A stretch of 64,000 nt of DNA from Pseudomonas chlororaphis subsp. aurantiaca (GCF_013466605.1 NZ_CP059162.1:6572001-6636000), one strand, 5' to 3'. Counted from the stretch's first letter, positions 25,423 through 36,836 are shown. Translations and numbers: made by a program. Notes: generated from the sequence alone by a model not told the origin.

Positions 25423-26888
25423 CAATCTATTCCTAACTGATTCCAGATGGCATCGATCCGGCGGGTCACCGCCTCATCCTTGACGATCACCCGGCCCCAC
25501 TCGCGGGTGGTTTCACCGGGCCACTTATGCGTGGCATCGAGCCCCATCTTCGAACCCAGGCCGGAGACCGGCGAGGCGAAGTCGAGGTAGTCGATCGGCG
25601 TGTTATCGATCATCACCGTGTCGCGCTTGGGGTCCATGCGCGTGGTGATGGCCCAGATCACGTCGTTCCAGTCGCGCGCGTTGATATCGTCGTCAGTGAC
25701 GATAACGAACTTGGTGTACATGAACTGTCGCAAAAACGACCAGACACCGAGCATTACCCGCTTGGCGTGGCCGGGGTACTGCTTCTTCATGGTCACCACC
25801 GCCATGCGGTACGAGCAGCCTTCGGGCGGCAGGTAGAAGTCGGTGATTTCCGGGAACTGCTTCTGCAGGATAGGCACGAATACTTCGTTCAGCGCCACGC
25901 CGAGAATCGCAGGCTCATCCGGCGGACGACCGGTGTAGGTGCTGTGGTAGATCGGCTTGATCCGGTGGGTGATGCGCTCGACGGTGAACACCGGGAAGCT
26001 GTCGACTTCGTTGTAGTAGCCGGTGTGGTCGCCATACGGGCCTTCGTCGGCCATCTCGCCCGGATGGATCACCCCTTCCAGGATGATTTCCGCGGTGGCC
26101 GGCACTTGCAGGTCGTTGCCACGGCATTTCACCAGCTCGGTACGGTTGCCCCGCAGCAGGCCGGCGAAGGCGTATTCGGAGAGGCTGTCCGGCACTGGCG
26201 TCACGGCGCCGAGGATGGTCGCCGGGTCGGCCCCCAGGGCCACGGATACCGGGAACGGCTGGCCCGGGTGCTTCTCGCACCACTCGCGGTAATCCAGCGC
26301 GCCGCCACGGTGGCTCAACCAGCGCATGATCACCTTGTTGCGACCGATCACCTGCTGGCGATAGATACCGAGGTTCTGCCGGTCCTTGTTCGGGCCCTTG
26401 GTGACGGTCAGGCCCCAGGTGATCAACGGACCGACGTCGCCCGGCCAGCAGGTCTGCACCGGCAGCATCGCCAGGTCGACGTCATCGCCTTCGATGACCA
26501 CTTCCTGGCAGATCGCGTCCTTGACGACTTTTGGCGCCATGGAAATGATCTTGCGAAAGATCGGCAGCTTGGACCAGGCATCCTTCAGCCCCTTGGGCGG
26601 CTCTGGTTCCTTGAGGAAGGCCAGCAGCTTGCCGATTTCCCGCAGTTCGCTGACCGCTTCGGCGCCCATGCCCAGCGCCACGCGCTCCGGGGTGCCGAAC
26701 AGGTTGCCCAGCACCGGAATGTCGTAGCCGGTGGGCTTTTCAAACAGCAGGGCCGGACCTTTGGCACGCAAGGTGCGATCGCAGACCTCGGTCATTTCCA
26801 GCACTGGGGACACCGGAACCTGGATGCGCTTGAGTTCGCCGCGCTGTTCCAGACCGCTGATAAAGTCGCGCAAGTCGCGATACTGCAT
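25422..26888 (-). CDS. ubiD: 4-hydroxy-3-octaprenylbenzoate decarboxylase
   Basis: 488 residues, start [20 protein letters not shown], typical for UbiD. This prenylated-FMN enzyme removes the carboxyl group of the ubiquinone precursor. Family signatures are [20 protein letters not shown], which binds prFMN and metal, [13 protein letters not shown] and the conserved [14 protein letters not shown]. The UbiX flavin prenyltransferase needed for its cofactor is not in this window. It precedes the 2Fe-2S reductase (1-bp overlap) and follows rho on the same strand, with the rho terminator in between. Confidence 0.96.
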   Translation of the reverse strand: MQYRDLRDFISGLEQRGELKRIQVPVSPVLEMTEVCDRTLRAKGPALLFEKPTGYDIPVLGNLFGTPERVALGMGAEAVSELREIGKLLAFLKEPEPPKGLKDAWSKLPIFRKIISMAPKVVKDAICQEVVIEGDDVDLAMLPVQTCWPGDVGPLITWGLTVTKGPNKDRQNLGIYRQQVIGRNKVIMRWLSHRGGALDYREWCEKHPGQPFPVSVALGADPATILGAVTPVPDSLSEYAFAGLLRGNRTELVKCRGNDLQVPATAEIILEGVIHPGEMADEGPYGDHTGYYNEVDSFPVFTVERITHRIKPIYHSTYTGRPPDEPAILGVALNEVFVPILQKQFPEITDFYLPPEGCSYRMAVVTMKKQYPGHAKRVMLGVWSFLRQFMYTKFVIVTDDDINARDWNDVIWAITTRMDPKRDTVMIDNTPIDYLDFASPVSGLGSKMGLDATHKWPGETTREWGRVIVKDEAVTRRIDAIWNQLGID

Positions 26889-26987
26889 GCGTGAGCCTCG
26901 TTTTGGCCGTGGCGTTCGGGGCTGGCAGTTTAGCGCCGAACCCGACTGTTCAGAACAGTGAACTGCCGTTCATCAATAATCAGATAG

Positions 26988-27012
26988 CAAAAAGCCGGGT
27001 TTCCCCGGCTTT
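26988..27012 (-). terminator. Rho-independent terminator after rho
   Basis: AGCCGGG and CCCGGCT form a 7-bp stem with a TTTC loop. On the minus strand it is followed by TTTTTGC, 17 nt past the rho stop codon. Confidence 0.85.
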
Positions 27013-27028
27013 CGCGGTCCCGCTCGAC

Positions 27029-28288
<1,260 letters not shown>

Positions 28289-28487
28289 ATAGGAATGACG
28301 TAATCATTTATGGAGGGGGGGGAAATTAAGCTTTTGGCTTAATGATGCCGCGCCGCGGAGAAGGCGACAGGATCGCGTACTTATTCGAAAAGGAGAGCGT
28401 CGGCGACGGCTTGCAGGGGGCAGAGGAGAAACCAGTGCGGGGCCGAATGTAACACCTGAGTTTCTGAGCGTCTAGCCCTGAATAATG

Positions 28488-28517
28488 AAAAAGCCCCGCT
28501 ATTTACGGGGCTTTTTT
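28488..28517 (-). terminator. Terminator downstream of trxA
   Basis: An AAAAAGCCCCG stem pairs with CGGGGCTTTTT around a 7-nt loop. Flanking A and T runs make it functional on either strand. It lies 20 nt after the trxA stop. Confidence 0.88.
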
Positions 28518-28537
28518 GATGCGATTTACAACGACGC

Positions 28538-28867
28538 TTAGATGTTGGCGTCGAGGAAAGCAGCCAGTTGCGACTTGGACAGTGCGCCGACCTTGGTGGC
28601 TTCGACGTTGCCGTTCTTGAACAGCATCAGCGTCGGGATACCACGCACGCCATGCTTGGCCGGGGTTTCCTGGTTTTCGTCGATGTTCAGCTTGGCAACG
28701 GTCAGCTTGCCTTTGTAGGTTTCAGCGATTTCGTCCAGGACCGGAGCGATCATTTTGCATGGGCCGCACCACTCAGCCCAGTAGTCGACCAGTACAGCGC
28801 CTTCGGCCTTGAGTACGTCAGCCTCGAAGCTAGCGTCGCTAACGTGTTTGATAAGATCGCTGCTCAT
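28538..28867 (-). CDS. trxA: Thioredoxin
   Basis: A 109-residue cytoplasmic dithiol reductant with the active site WCGPC at residues 33-37 and the cis-proline loop [11 protein letters not shown]. Length and fold elements are canonical. The trxA-rho order is the usual gammaproteobacterial arrangement, with an intrinsic terminator between the two genes. ATG 28867 gives [11 protein letters not shown]. Confidence 0.98.
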   Translation of the reverse strand: MSSDLIKHVSDASFEADVLKAEGAVLVDYWAEWCGPCKMIAPVLDEIAETYKGKLTVAKLNIDENQETPAKHGVRGIPTLMLFKNGNVEATKVGALSKSQLAAFLDANI

Positions 28868-28993
28868 GGAAGTCTCCAGGTTGTAAGCAAAAAAACGTGG
28901 CCCATCATAGCCGCCCTTCCCGCGTTCAGGAAGCCGGAGTTGATTGACTCTCGCTATGGTGACCGATGAATTTGGGTATAGCTCAACTGGAAA

Positions 28994-29692
28994 CTATGCG
29001 GGGGTGACAAAGGCGATTCCAGTGCGCAATGCCGCGCCACGCACATGCTCCTGCATGGCCTTCTGCGCCGCCCCAGAGGCATGCCGGGCCAGCCCGCGCA
29101 GGATCTTGCGGTGCTCCTGCCAGGTTTCCATGGCCCGCTCGGGCCGGATGAACGGTAGTTTCTGGCTCTCCAGGAAGATCTCGGCGCTGGTACTGAGAAT
29201 GCTCACCATTGCCTGATTGCCGCTGGCCTGCAGGATCTTCTGGTGAAACTCGAAATCCAGTCGCGCCGCCGCCTCGAAATCCGCCGCCCGCAGCTCGTTG
29301 CGCATGGCCTCGACATTATCCTGCAGCGCATCCAGCTCGTCGGCGGTCAGCGTCACGGCCGCCAGCCCCGCGGCGAAGCCTTCCAGGGCGTATCGCAGCT
29401 GAAAGATGTCCGTTGGCGAGGCTTGGGCCGCGAACGGCCAGCTCAGCCCCACGCCATTGACCGGCGACTCCGCGGCCTGCACGAACACACCCTTGCCAGG
29501 CTGCACGCTGATCACGCCCAAGGCGCTCAAGGACGACAGCGCCTCGCGCAACGAGGCCCGGCTGACCCCCAGTTGCACGGCCAGATCGCGCTGTGACGGC
29601 AGCGCATCGCCTGGGCCGAAGCCGCGCTCGTTGATCAATTGGCGGATGGCTTGCAGCGCCACCTCGGGTACGGCGCGGGAGATCGAGTTCAT
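28994..29692 (-). CDS. FadR-subfamily GntR transcriptional regulator
   Basis: 232 residues. An N-terminal winged helix (about 8-75, LPSQRDLAVQLGVSRASLREALSSLSALGVI) is followed by an all-helical FCD ligand-binding domain with metal-site residues in ARLDFEFHQKIL and EHRKILRGLARH. It is divergent from the amino-acid ABC operon, 254 bp apart, and probably regulates it in response to the transported solute or a catabolite. A 7-1-7 palindrome at 29819 is a candidate operator. It is not in this position in PAO1, where trxA and ppx are neighbours. Confidence 0.88.
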   Translation of the reverse strand: MNSISRAVPEVALQAIRQLINERGFGPGDALPSQRDLAVQLGVSRASLREALSSLSALGVISVQPGKGVFVQAAESPVNGVGLSWPFAAQASPTDIFQLRYALEGFAAGLAAVTLTADELDALQDNVEAMRNELRAADFEAAARLDFEFHQKILQASGNQAMVSILSTSAEIFLESQKLPFIRPERAMETWQEHRKILRGLARHASGAAQKAMQEHVRGAALRTGIAFVTPA

Positions 29693-29818
29693 AAAATTCA
29701 GGCTGGCCGGTCCAGGAAAAAGCTAGTTGTAAAGCTATTCGCCGAGCCCGGCAAGTCGTGCCCCAAGGGGGTTCGGGCGCGTTGCCGGACGCTCGATAAG
29801 GGGGCAGAAACGCCAGCA

Positions 29819-29833
29819 ACTGTTCAGACCAGT
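29819..29833. promoter_or_regulatory. Candidate operator of the GntR/FadR-type regulator
   Basis: ACTGTTCAGACCAGT is a 7-1-7 inverted repeat with one mismatch, of the TGGTC-n-GACCA type often bound by FadR-subfamily regulators. It lies in the divergent intergenic region. A related half-site (GACCGAACA) follows 3 nt later. Confidence 0.4.
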
Positions 29834-29946
29834 AAGACCGAACAAAACCAGAAAAACCCAGCGCTCCAGGGCTTTTACCGGCGTTTGGCACGGCCTGTGC
29901 TGTGTCGCAGCGCAGAAATCACTTCCCGTGAATCCGGAGATTTGCC

Positions 29947-30732
29947 ATGACCAAGCGTTTCAGCGCCCTGCTCTCTGCCCTGTTTGCCAGTCTGATGCTG
30001 AGTCAGACGCCCGCCCACGCCAACGGCCTGGACGATGTCGTCGCCCGTGGCACCCTCAAGGTGGCCGTGCCCCAGGATTTCCCGCCCTTTGGTTCGGTCG
30101 GTCCGGACATGAAACCCCGCGGCCTGGATATCGACACCGCGAAACTGCTGGCCGACCAGCTCAAGGTCAAGCTCGAGCTGACCCCGGTCAATAGCACCAA
30201 CCGCATTCCGTTCCTGACCACCGGCAAGGTCGACCTGGTGATCTCCAGCCTCGGCAAGAATCCGGAGCGCGAGAAGGTCATCGACTTCTCCCAGGCCTAC
30301 GCCCCCTTCTACCTCGCGGTATTCGGCCCACCCGAGGCGCCGGTCGCCACCCTCGACGACCTCAAGGGCAAAACCATCAGCGTCACCCGTGGTGCCATCG
30401 AAGACATCGAGCTGACCGCCGTGGCCCCGCAAGGCGTGACCATCAAGCGCTTCGAGGACAACAACTCGACCATCGCCGCCTACCTGGCCGGCCAGGTTGA
30501 CCTGATCGCCAGCGGCAACGTGGTGATGGTCGCCATCAGCGAGCGCAACCCGAAACGCATCCCGGCGATGAAGGTCAAGCTCAAGGATTCCCCGGTCTAC
30601 GTCGGCGTGAACAAGAACCAGCCGGAGCTGCTGGACAAGGTCAACCAGATACTCACCACCGCCAAGGCCGACGGCAGCCTGGAAAAGAACGCCCAACTGT
30701 GGCTCAAGCAGCCGTTGCCGGCTGGCCTCTGA
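29947..30732 (+). CDS. Polar amino-acid ABC transporter, periplasmic binding protein
   Basis: 261 residues with a signal peptide of about 25 residues ending ...QTPAHA before NGLDDVVARGTLKV. It has the type-3 solute-binding fold: VAVPQDFPPFGSVGPD, PRGLDIDTAKLLADQL, DLVISSLGKNPEREKVIDFS with the ligand-contacting arginine, and AYLAGQVDLIASG. ATG 29947 has GGAG upstream. It is the first gene of the four-gene operon 29947-32790. The exact amino acid is not predictable here. Confidence 0.9.
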   Translation: MTKRFSALLSALFASLMLSQTPAHANGLDDVVARGTLKVAVPQDFPPFGSVGPDMKPRGLDIDTAKLLADQLKVKLELTPVNSTNRIPFLTTGKVDLVISSLGKNPEREKVIDFSQAYAPFYLAVFGPPEAPVATLDDLKGKTISVTRGAIEDIELTAVAPQGVTIKRFEDNNSTIAAYLAGQVDLIASGNVVMVAISERNPKRIPAMKVKLKDSPVYVGVNKNQPELLDKVNQILTTAKADGSLEKNAQLWLKQPLPAGL

Positions 30733-30753
30733 TCGCGGTCGCGGAGGTTATCC

Positions 30754-31422
30754 ATGGCTTATCAGTTCGACTTTCTACCGGTGCTGGAAAACACCGGCCT
30801 GCTGCTGCGCGGCGCCCTGTTCACCCTTGAGCTGACCGCCATCGGCACGCTGCTCGGGGTCGGCCTGGGCATCGTCGGCGCGGTGGTGCGGGCCTGGAAG
30901 ATCCAGCCCTTCTCGGCCCTCTTCGGCGTCTACGTCGAACTGATCCGCAACACCCCGTTCCTGGTGCAGCTGTTCTTCATCTTCTTCGGCCTGCCGTCCC
31001 TGGGGTTGCAGATTTCCGAGTGGCAGGCAGCGGTGCTGGCGATGGTGATCAACCTGGGCGCCTACTCCACGGAAATCATCCGCGCCGGCATCCAGGCCAT
31101 CCCCCGCGGCCAACTGGAAGCCGCGGCGGCCCTGGCCATGACCCGCCTGGAAGCCTTCCGCCACGTGGTGTTGCTGCCGGCGCTGGGCAAGGTATGGCCG
31201 GCCCTGAGCAGCCAGATCATCATCGTCATGCTCGGTTCGGCGGTGTGTTCGCAGATCGCCACCGAGGAGCTGAGCTTCGCCGCCAACTTTATTCAGTCGC
31301 GCAACTTCCGCGCCTTTGAAACCTACGCCCTGACCACGCTGATCTACCTGTGCATGGCCCTGCTGATCCGGCAGTTGCTGAACTGGGTCGGGCGCCGCTA
31401 TATCGCGAGGAGCAGCCAATGA
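30754..31422 (+). CDS. Polar amino-acid ABC transporter permease (subunit 1)
   Basis: 222 residues, HisM/GlnP family with about five membrane helices (GALFTLELTAIGTLLGVGLGIVG first). The EAA loop reads QLEAAAALAMTRLEAFRHVVLLP. It carries the YVELIRNTPFLVQLFFIFFGLP signature of amino-acid permeases. It lies 21 bp after the binding-protein gene and overlaps the second permease gene by 4 bp (ATGA). Confidence 0.9.
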   Translation: MAYQFDFLPVLENTGLLLRGALFTLELTAIGTLLGVGLGIVGAVVRAWKIQPFSALFGVYVELIRNTPFLVQLFFIFFGLPSLGLQISEWQAAVLAMVINLGAYSTEIIRAGIQAIPRGQLEAAAALAMTRLEAFRHVVLLPALGKVWPALSSQIIIVMLGSAVCSQIATEELSFAANFIQSRNFRAFETYALTTLIYLCMALLIRQLLNWVGRRYIARSSQ

Positions 31423-32069
31423 GTGATTTCAGCTTCTGGGACATCGTGCGCAACCTGCTGACCGGCCTGCAATGGACCCTGCTGCTGTCGCTGGTGGCCT
31501 TTGTCGGCGGCGGGTTGATCGGCTTGCTGATCATGACCCTGCGCATTTCCAAGAAGGCTTTCCCCAGCCATTTCGCCCGCTTGTATATCGAGCTGTTCCA
31601 GGGCACGCCGCTGTTGATGCAGCTGTTCCTGGTGTTCTTCGGCATCGCCCTGCTGGGTGTGGATATCTCGCCCTGGCTGGCGGCGGCCATCGCCCTGACG
31701 CTGTTCACCAGCGCCTACCTGGCGGAGATCTGGCGCGGCTGCGTCGACTCGATCCCCAACGGCCAGTGGGAAGCCTCCTCCAGCCTGGCGCTCAACCCTT
31801 ATGAACAGCTGCGCCATGTGATCCTGCCGCAGGCGCTGCGGATCGCCGTGGCGCCTACCGTGGGCTTTTCAGTGCAGGTGGTCAAAGGCACCGCGGTGAC
31901 CTCGATCATCGGTTTCACCGAGCTGACCAAGACCGGCGGCATGCTCGCCAACGCCACCTTCGAGCCCTTCATGGTCTACGGCCTGGTGGCGCTCGGTTAC
32001 TTCCTGCTGTGCTACCCCCTGTCCCTCAGTGCGCGCTACCTGGAAAGGAGACTGCATGCCTCTGCTTAG
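31419..32069 (+). CDS. Polar amino-acid ABC transporter permease (subunit 2)
   Basis: 216 residues, starting MSDFSFWDIVRNLLTGLQ at ATG 31419; the frame is open earlier only inside the previous gene. It has the YIELFQGTPLLMQLFLVFFGI signature and EAA loop QWEASSSLALNPYEQLRHVILP. It pairs with subunit 1 as a heterodimer. It overlaps the following ATPase gene by 14 bp. Confidence 0.9.
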   Translation: MSDFSFWDIVRNLLTGLQWTLLLSLVAFVGGGLIGLLIMTLRISKKAFPSHFARLYIELFQGTPLLMQLFLVFFGIALLGVDISPWLAAAIALTLFTSAYLAEIWRGCVDSIPNGQWEASSSLALNPYEQLRHVILPQALRIAVAPTVGFSVQVVKGTAVTSIIGFTELTKTGGMLANATFEPFMVYGLVALGYFLLCYPLSLSARYLERRLHASA

Positions 32070-32790
32070 AATTTCCGCCCTGCATAAATATTACGGCGAC
32101 CATCATGTGCTCAAGGGCATCGACCTCAGTATCGAGGAAGGCCAGGTGGTGGCGATCATCGGCCGCAGCGGCTCGGGCAAGAGCACCTTGCTGCGCACCC
32201 TCAACGGCCTGGAATCGATCAACGACGGGGTCATCGAAGTCGACGGCGAATACCTCGACGCCGCCCGTGCCGACCTGCGCAGCCTGCGGCAGAAGGTCGG
32301 CATGGTGTTCCAGCAGTTCAACCTGTTCCCGCACCTGACCGTCGGCGAGAACGTCATGCTCGCTCCGCAAGTGGTGCAGAAGGTGCCCAAGGCCAGGGCC
32401 GCCGAACTGGCGCGCGAGATGCTGAAACGGGTCGGCCTGGAGGAGAAGTTCGACGCCTTCCCCGACCGCCTGTCCGGTGGCCAGCAGCAGCGGGTAGCGA
32501 TTGCCCGGGCCCTGGCCATGTCGCCCAAGGTGCTGCTGTGCGACGAGATCACCTCGGCCCTCGACCCGGAACTGGTCAACGAAGTCCTGAGCGTGGTGCG
32601 CCAGCTGGCCAAGGACGGCATGACCCTGATCATGGTGACCCACGAGATGCGTTTTGCCCGGGAGGTGGGCGACAAGCTGGTGTTCATGCACCAGGGCAAG
32701 GTGCATGAAGTGGGCGACCCGAAAGTGCTGTTCGCCAACCCGCAGACGCCTGAGCTGGCGAATTTTATCGGGACCAATGAGAGCGCTTGA
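32056..32790 (+). CDS. Polar amino-acid ABC transporter ATPase
   Basis: 244 residues, start ATG 32056 with AAGGAG just upstream (the frame is open from 32029). Motifs are Walker A GRSGSGKST (about 37-45), Q-loop VFQQFNLFPHLTV, signature LSGGQQQRV, Walker B VLLCDEITSALDP and switch histidine VTHEM. It is a GlnQ/HisP-type subunit completing a full importer with the three upstream genes. A REP-like element follows the stop. Confidence 0.93.
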   Translation: MPLLRISALHKYYGDHHVLKGIDLSIEEGQVVAIIGRSGSGKSTLLRTLNGLESINDGVIEVDGEYLDAARADLRSLRQKVGMVFQQFNLFPHLTVGENVMLAPQVVQKVPKARAAELAREMLKRVGLEEKFDAFPDRLSGGQQQRVAIARALAMSPKVLLCDEITSALDPELVNEVLSVVRQLAKDGMTLIMVTHEMRFAREVGDKLVFMHQGKVHEVGDPKVLFANPQTPELANFIGTNESA

Positions 32791-32797
32791 TCGCTAC

Positions 32798-32901
32798 CTG
32801 TAGCCGCTCCGCAGGCTCCGACAAGACCTGCGGAACCTTCCAGGGCACTCAAGAACAGCGCCTGCTTCACAGTAGATCGCAGCCTGCGGCAGTGGCCACA
32901 A
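32798..32901. repeat. Dispersed intergenic repeat (REP pair, copy 1)
   Basis: About 100 bp whose ends, CTGTAGCCGCTCCGCAGGCT and the complement-like AGCCTGCGGCAGTGGCCACA, are imperfect inverted repeats. The internal CTCAAGAACAGCGCCTGCTT...AGATCGCAGCCT is nearly identical to the element at 44198-44324, so it is a repeat family. Confidence 0.75.
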
Positions 32902-33013
32902 GGATCGCTGCCGCACGCTTTTATGCGTTGAATCAACGCATTGGACACTGCGCGTTGGCGCGAGCGATTGATCGTGGCAGGATGGCAAGGTTATCGACCG
33001 AGACCCCCAAACC

Positions 33014-34516
33014 ATGCCGCAAACCCAAGCCAAGAATCTGTCCCTGATCGCCGCCATCGACCTGGGCTCCAACAGCTTTCACATGGTCGTGGCCAAGGCT
33101 CACCATAATGAAATCCGCATTCTCGAGCGGCTCGGTGAAAAGGTGCAGTTGGCCGCCGGGATCGACGAAGACCGTCAACTCAACGAAGAATCCATGCAGC
33201 GCGGGCTCGATTGCCTGAAGCGCTTCGCCCAACTGATCAACGGCATGCCCCTGGGCGCGGTGCGTATCGTCGGCACTAACGCCCTGCGCGAAGCCCGCAA
33301 CCGCGGCGAGTTCATCCGCCGCGCCGAGGAAATCCTCGGCCACCCGGTGGAAGTCATCTCCGGTCGTGAAGAAGCCCGCCTCATCTACCTGGGCGTGTCC
33401 CATACCCTCGCCGACACCCCGGGCAAGCGCCTGGTCGCCGACATCGGCGGCGGCAGTACCGAATTCATCATCGGCCAGCGCTTCGAGCCGCTGCTGCGCG
33501 AAAGCCTGCAGATGGGCTGCGTCAGCTTCACCCAGCGCTATTTCCGCGACGGCAAGATCACCCCGGCGCGCTACGCCCAGGCCTACACCGCGGCGCGCCT
33601 GGAAATCATGAGCATCGAACACGCCCTGCATCGCCTGACCTGGGATGAAGCCATCGGCTCCTCGGGCACCATCCGCGCCATCGGCCTGGCGCTCAAGGCC
33701 GGCGGCCACGGCAGCGGTGAAGTCAACGCCGAAGGCCTGGCCTGGCTCAAGCGCCGGCTGTTCAAGCTGGGCGACGTGGAGAAAATCGACTTCGAAGGCA
33801 TCAAGCCGGATCGCCGGGCGATCTTCCCGGCCGGCCTGGCGATTCTCGAAGCCATCTTCGACGCCCTCGAACTGCAGCGCATGGACCATTGCGAAGGCGC
33901 CCTGCGCGAAGGCGTGCTCTACGACCTGCTGGGCCGTCATCACCACGAAGACGTGCGCGAGCGCACCCTTGGCTCGCTGATGGAGCGTTATCATGTCGAC
34001 CTGGAACAGGCTGCCCGGGTCGAGCGCAAGGCACTCCACGCCTTCGACCAGGTGGCCGAGGACTGGGACCTGGAGGACGGCGTCTGGCGCGAACTGCTGG
34101 GCTGGGCCGCCAAGGTCCATGAAGTGGGCCTGGATATCGCCCACTACCAATACCACAAGCACGGCGCCTACCTGATCGAGCACTCGGACCTCGCCGGTTT
34201 CTCCCGCGAAGACCAGCAAATGCTCGCGCTACTGGTACGTGGCCACCGCCGCAATATTCCCAAGGACAAGTTCGCCGAATTCGGCGAGGAAGGCAGCAAG
34301 CTGATCCGCCTGTGCGTGCTGCTGCGTTTCGCCATCCTCTTCCACCACATCCGCGGCACCCAGGAAATGCCCCAGGTGAAGCTGCACGCCGCCGGCGACA
34401 GCCTGGAGGTGATGTTCCCGGCAAACTGGCTGGATGAGAACCAGCTGACCCAGGCCGACTTCGCCCTGGAAGCGGAGTGGCTGACCCGGGTCGGCATCAC
34501 CCTCAACGTGCACTGA
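33014..34516 (+). CDS. ppx: Exopolyphosphatase
   Basis: 500 residues of the Ppx/GppA family in the ASKHA fold. The phosphate-binding loops are [15 protein letters not shown] (residues about 14-28) and [14 protein letters not shown]. The family HD-like C-terminal domain contains [29 protein letters not shown]. It releases phosphate from polyphosphate chains. It is convergent with ppk, the synthesising enzyme, and a very strong hairpin lies between them. Matches PA5241. Confidence 0.95.
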   Translation: MPQTQAKNLSLIAAIDLGSNSFHMVVAKAHHNEIRILERLGEKVQLAAGIDEDRQLNEESMQRGLDCLKRFAQLINGMPLGAVRIVGTNALREARNRGEFIRRAEEILGHPVEVISGREEARLIYLGVSHTLADTPGKRLVADIGGGSTEFIIGQRFEPLLRESLQMGCVSFTQRYFRDGKITPARYAQAYTAARLEIMSIEHALHRLTWDEAIGSSGTIRAIGLALKAGGHGSGEVNAEGLAWLKRRLFKLGDVEKIDFEGIKPDRRAIFPAGLAILEAIFDALELQRMDHCEGALREGVLYDLLGRHHHEDVRERTLGSLMERYHVDLEQAARVERKALHAFDQVAEDWDLEDGVWRELLGWAAKVHEVGLDIAHYQYHKHGAYLIEHSDLAGFSREDQQMLALLVRGHRRNIPKDKFAEFGEEGSKLIRLCVLLRFAILFHHIRGTQEMPQVKLHAAGDSLEVMFPANWLDENQLTQADFALEAEWLTRVGITLNVH

Positions 34517-34530
34517 AACACCCCTGCACA

Positions 34531-34595
34531 AAAAAGCCGGCTTGCCGGCGATGGGCTCCTTCCAAAGGGCACCATCGCCGGCAAGCCGGCTTTTT
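34531..34595. terminator. Bidirectional REP-like terminator between ppx and ppk
   Basis: A perfect 24-bp stem (34531-34554 with 34572-34595) beginning with AAAAA and ending with TTTTT, with a 17-nt loop. Both orientations have a U-tract. The stem sequence (GCCGGCTTGCCGGCGATGG) is REP-like, so a repeat seems to serve as terminator for both convergent genes. Confidence 0.88.
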
Positions 34596-34616
34596 CATGG
34601 GCTCAATGACCCGGGC

Positions 34617-36836
34617 TCAGCGCACCGCCAGTACCGGGTTGCTCAGGCGCTCCAGCAATGTGGCCTGGGCGCTGCGCGGGTTCTGGTTGCCGGTCGGCGT
34701 GTTGCGGATGTAGCGGCCGTCCGACTGCAGGCTCCAGCTGTGGGTGTTATCGGTGAGATAACTTTCCAGCTCCTTCTTGACCCGCAGGATCAGCTTCTTG
34801 CCCTCGACCGGGAAGCAGGTCTCGACACGCTTGTCGAGGTTGCGCTCCATCCAGTCGGCGCTGGACAGGAACATCTGCTCCTCGCCGCCATTGAGGAAAT
34901 AGAACACCCGGGTGTGTTCCAGGAAGCGGCCGATGATCGAGCGCACATGGATGTTGTGCGATACGCCGGCGATTCCCGGACGCAGGCAGCACATACCCCG
35001 CACCACCAGGTCGATGCGCACGCCCGACTGGCTGGCCTTGTACAGCGCGCGGATGATCTTCGGATCGGTCAGCGAGTTGAACTTGGCAATGATGTGCGCC
35101 GGCTTGCCGTCCAGGGCGAACTGGGTCTCCCGGGCGATCATGTCGAGCATGCCCTTCTTCAGGGTGAAAGGCGCGTGCAGCAGCTTCTTCATGCGCAGGG
35201 TCTTGCCCATGCCGATCAACTGGCTGAAAAGCTTGCCGACGTCATCGCACAAGGCGTCGTCGGAGGTCAGCAGACTGTAGTCGGTGTACAGACGGGCGTT
35301 ACCGGCGTGGTAGTTGCCGGTGCCCAGGTGGGCGTAGCGCACGATCTCACCGGCTTCGCGACGCAGGATCAGCATCATCTTGGCGTGGGTCTTGAAGCCA
35401 ACCACGCCGTAGATCACCACCGCGCCGGCCGCTTGCAGGCGGCTGGCCAGTTGCAGGTTGGACTCTTCGTCGAAGCGCGCGCGCAGCTCGATCACCGCGG
35501 TGACTTCCTTGCCGTTACGCGCCGCATCCACCAGCGCATCGACGATTTCCGAGTTGGCGCCGCTGCGGTACAGGGTCTGGCGCACCGCCAGCACGTGCGG
35601 GTCCTTGGCGGCCTGGCGCAGCAGGTCGACCACCGGGGTGAAGGACTCGAACGGGTGCAGCAACAGGATGTCCTGCTTGCTGATCACGCTGAAGATGTTC
35701 TCGCTGTTCTGCAACAGCTTGGGAATCTGCGGAGTAAACGGCGTGTACTGCAGCTCCGGGTGGCTGTCCAGGCCAGTGATGCTGAACAGGCGCGTCAGGT
35801 TCACCGGACCGTTGACCTGGTACAGCTCGGTCTCGCTCAGGTTGAACTGCTTGAGCAGGTAGTCGGACAGGTGTTTCGGGCAGGTGTCGGCCACTTCCAG
35901 ACGCACCGCATCGCCGTAACGACGGGAGAACAGCTCGCCGCGCAGGGCGCGGGCCAGGTCTTCGACGTCCTCGGTGTCCACCGCCAGGTCGGCGTTGCGG
36001 GTCAGGCGGAACTGATAGCAGCCTTTTACCTTCATGCCCTGGAACAGGTCATCGGCGTGGGCGTGGATCATCGACGAGAGGAATACATAGTTGTCGCCAG
36101 GGCCGCCGACTTCTTCCGGCACCTTGATGATCCGCGGCAGCAGGCGCGGCGCTGGGATGATCGCCAGGCCGGAGTCGCGACCGAAGGCGTCGATCCCTTC
36201 GAGCTCGACAATGAAGTTCAGGCTCTTGTTCACCAGCAGCGGGAACGGGTGCGTCGGATCGAGGCCGATCGGGGTGATGATCGGCGCGATCTCGTCGCGG
36301 AAATAGCGACGGACCCAGGTCTTGAGCTTGGTGGTCCAGTAACGGCGACGGATGAAGCGGACCTGATGTTTCTCCAGCTCCGGCAACAGGATGTCGTTGA
36401 GGATCGCGTACTGGCGGTCGACGTGACCGTGCACCAGGTCGCTGATGCGCGCCAGGGCCTGGTGCGGTTGCAGGCCATCGGCACCGGCCTGTTCGCGGGC
36501 GAAGGTGATCTGCTTCTTCAGGCCGGCGACGCGGATCTCGAAGAACTCGTCCAGGTTGCTGGAGAAGATCAGCAGGAACTTCAGGCGTTCCAGCAACGGG
36601 TAGGACTCATCCAGCGCCTGCTCCAGCACGCGGATGTTGAACTGCAGTTGCGACAGCTCGCGATGGATATACAGGCTGCTGTCATCCAGGCTCGGGATGA
36701 CCAGGGTCGGCATCGCCACATGCGGCGCGTCCGCTTGCACCGGCGGGGCTTCCAGCTCCGGTGGTGTTTCAACAACCTGCTCGACCACGGGTTGAGCTTC
36801 TTTTACGGCAACTTCAGTGAGTCCTTCGGTATTCAT
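34617..36836 (-). CDS. ppk: Polyphosphate kinase 1
   Basis: 739 residues. An N-terminal extension of about 50 residues is rich in Glu, Pro and Val ([15 protein letters not shown]). The catalytic core starts at [15 protein letters not shown]. The phosphorylated histidine is in [16 protein letters not shown], the second essential His in [16 protein letters not shown], and [15 protein letters not shown] is near the C-terminus. It makes inorganic polyphosphate from ATP. It starts 18 bp after hemB on the same strand, so cotranscription with hemB is likely. Confidence 0.96.
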   Translation of the reverse strand: MNTEGLTEVAVKEAQPVVEQVVETPPELEAPPVQADAPHVAMPTLVIPSLDDSSLYIHRELSQLQFNIRVLEQALDESYPLLERLKFLLIFSSNLDEFFEIRVAGLKKQITFAREQAGADGLQPHQALARISDLVHGHVDRQYAILNDILLPELEKHQVRFIRRRYWTTKLKTWVRRYFRDEIAPIITPIGLDPTHPFPLLVNKSLNFIVELEGIDAFGRDSGLAIIPAPRLLPRIIKVPEEVGGPGDNYVFLSSMIHAHADDLFQGMKVKGCYQFRLTRNADLAVDTEDVEDLARALRGELFSRRYGDAVRLEVADTCPKHLSDYLLKQFNLSETELYQVNGPVNLTRLFSITGLDSHPELQYTPFTPQIPKLLQNSENIFSVISKQDILLLHPFESFTPVVDLLRQAAKDPHVLAVRQTLYRSGANSEIVDALVDAARNGKEVTAVIELRARFDEESNLQLASRLQAAGAVVIYGVVGFKTHAKMMLILRREAGEIVRYAHLGTGNYHAGNARLYTDYSLLTSDDALCDDVGKLFSQLIGMGKTLRMKKLLHAPFTLKKGMLDMIARETQFALDGKPAHIIAKFNSLTDPKIIRALYKASQSGVRIDLVVRGMCCLRPGIAGVSHNIHVRSIIGRFLEHTRVFYFLNGGEEQMFLSSADWMERNLDKRVETCFPVEGKKLILRVKKELESYLTDNTHSWSLQSDGRYIRNTPTGNQNPRSAQATLLERLSNPVLAVR

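Noticed and set aside
29693..29760. Second operator (CTGGCCGGTCCAG) next to the GntR gene start
   Set aside because: The palindrome has an irregular centre and is GC-rich. It is too weak to list as a site.
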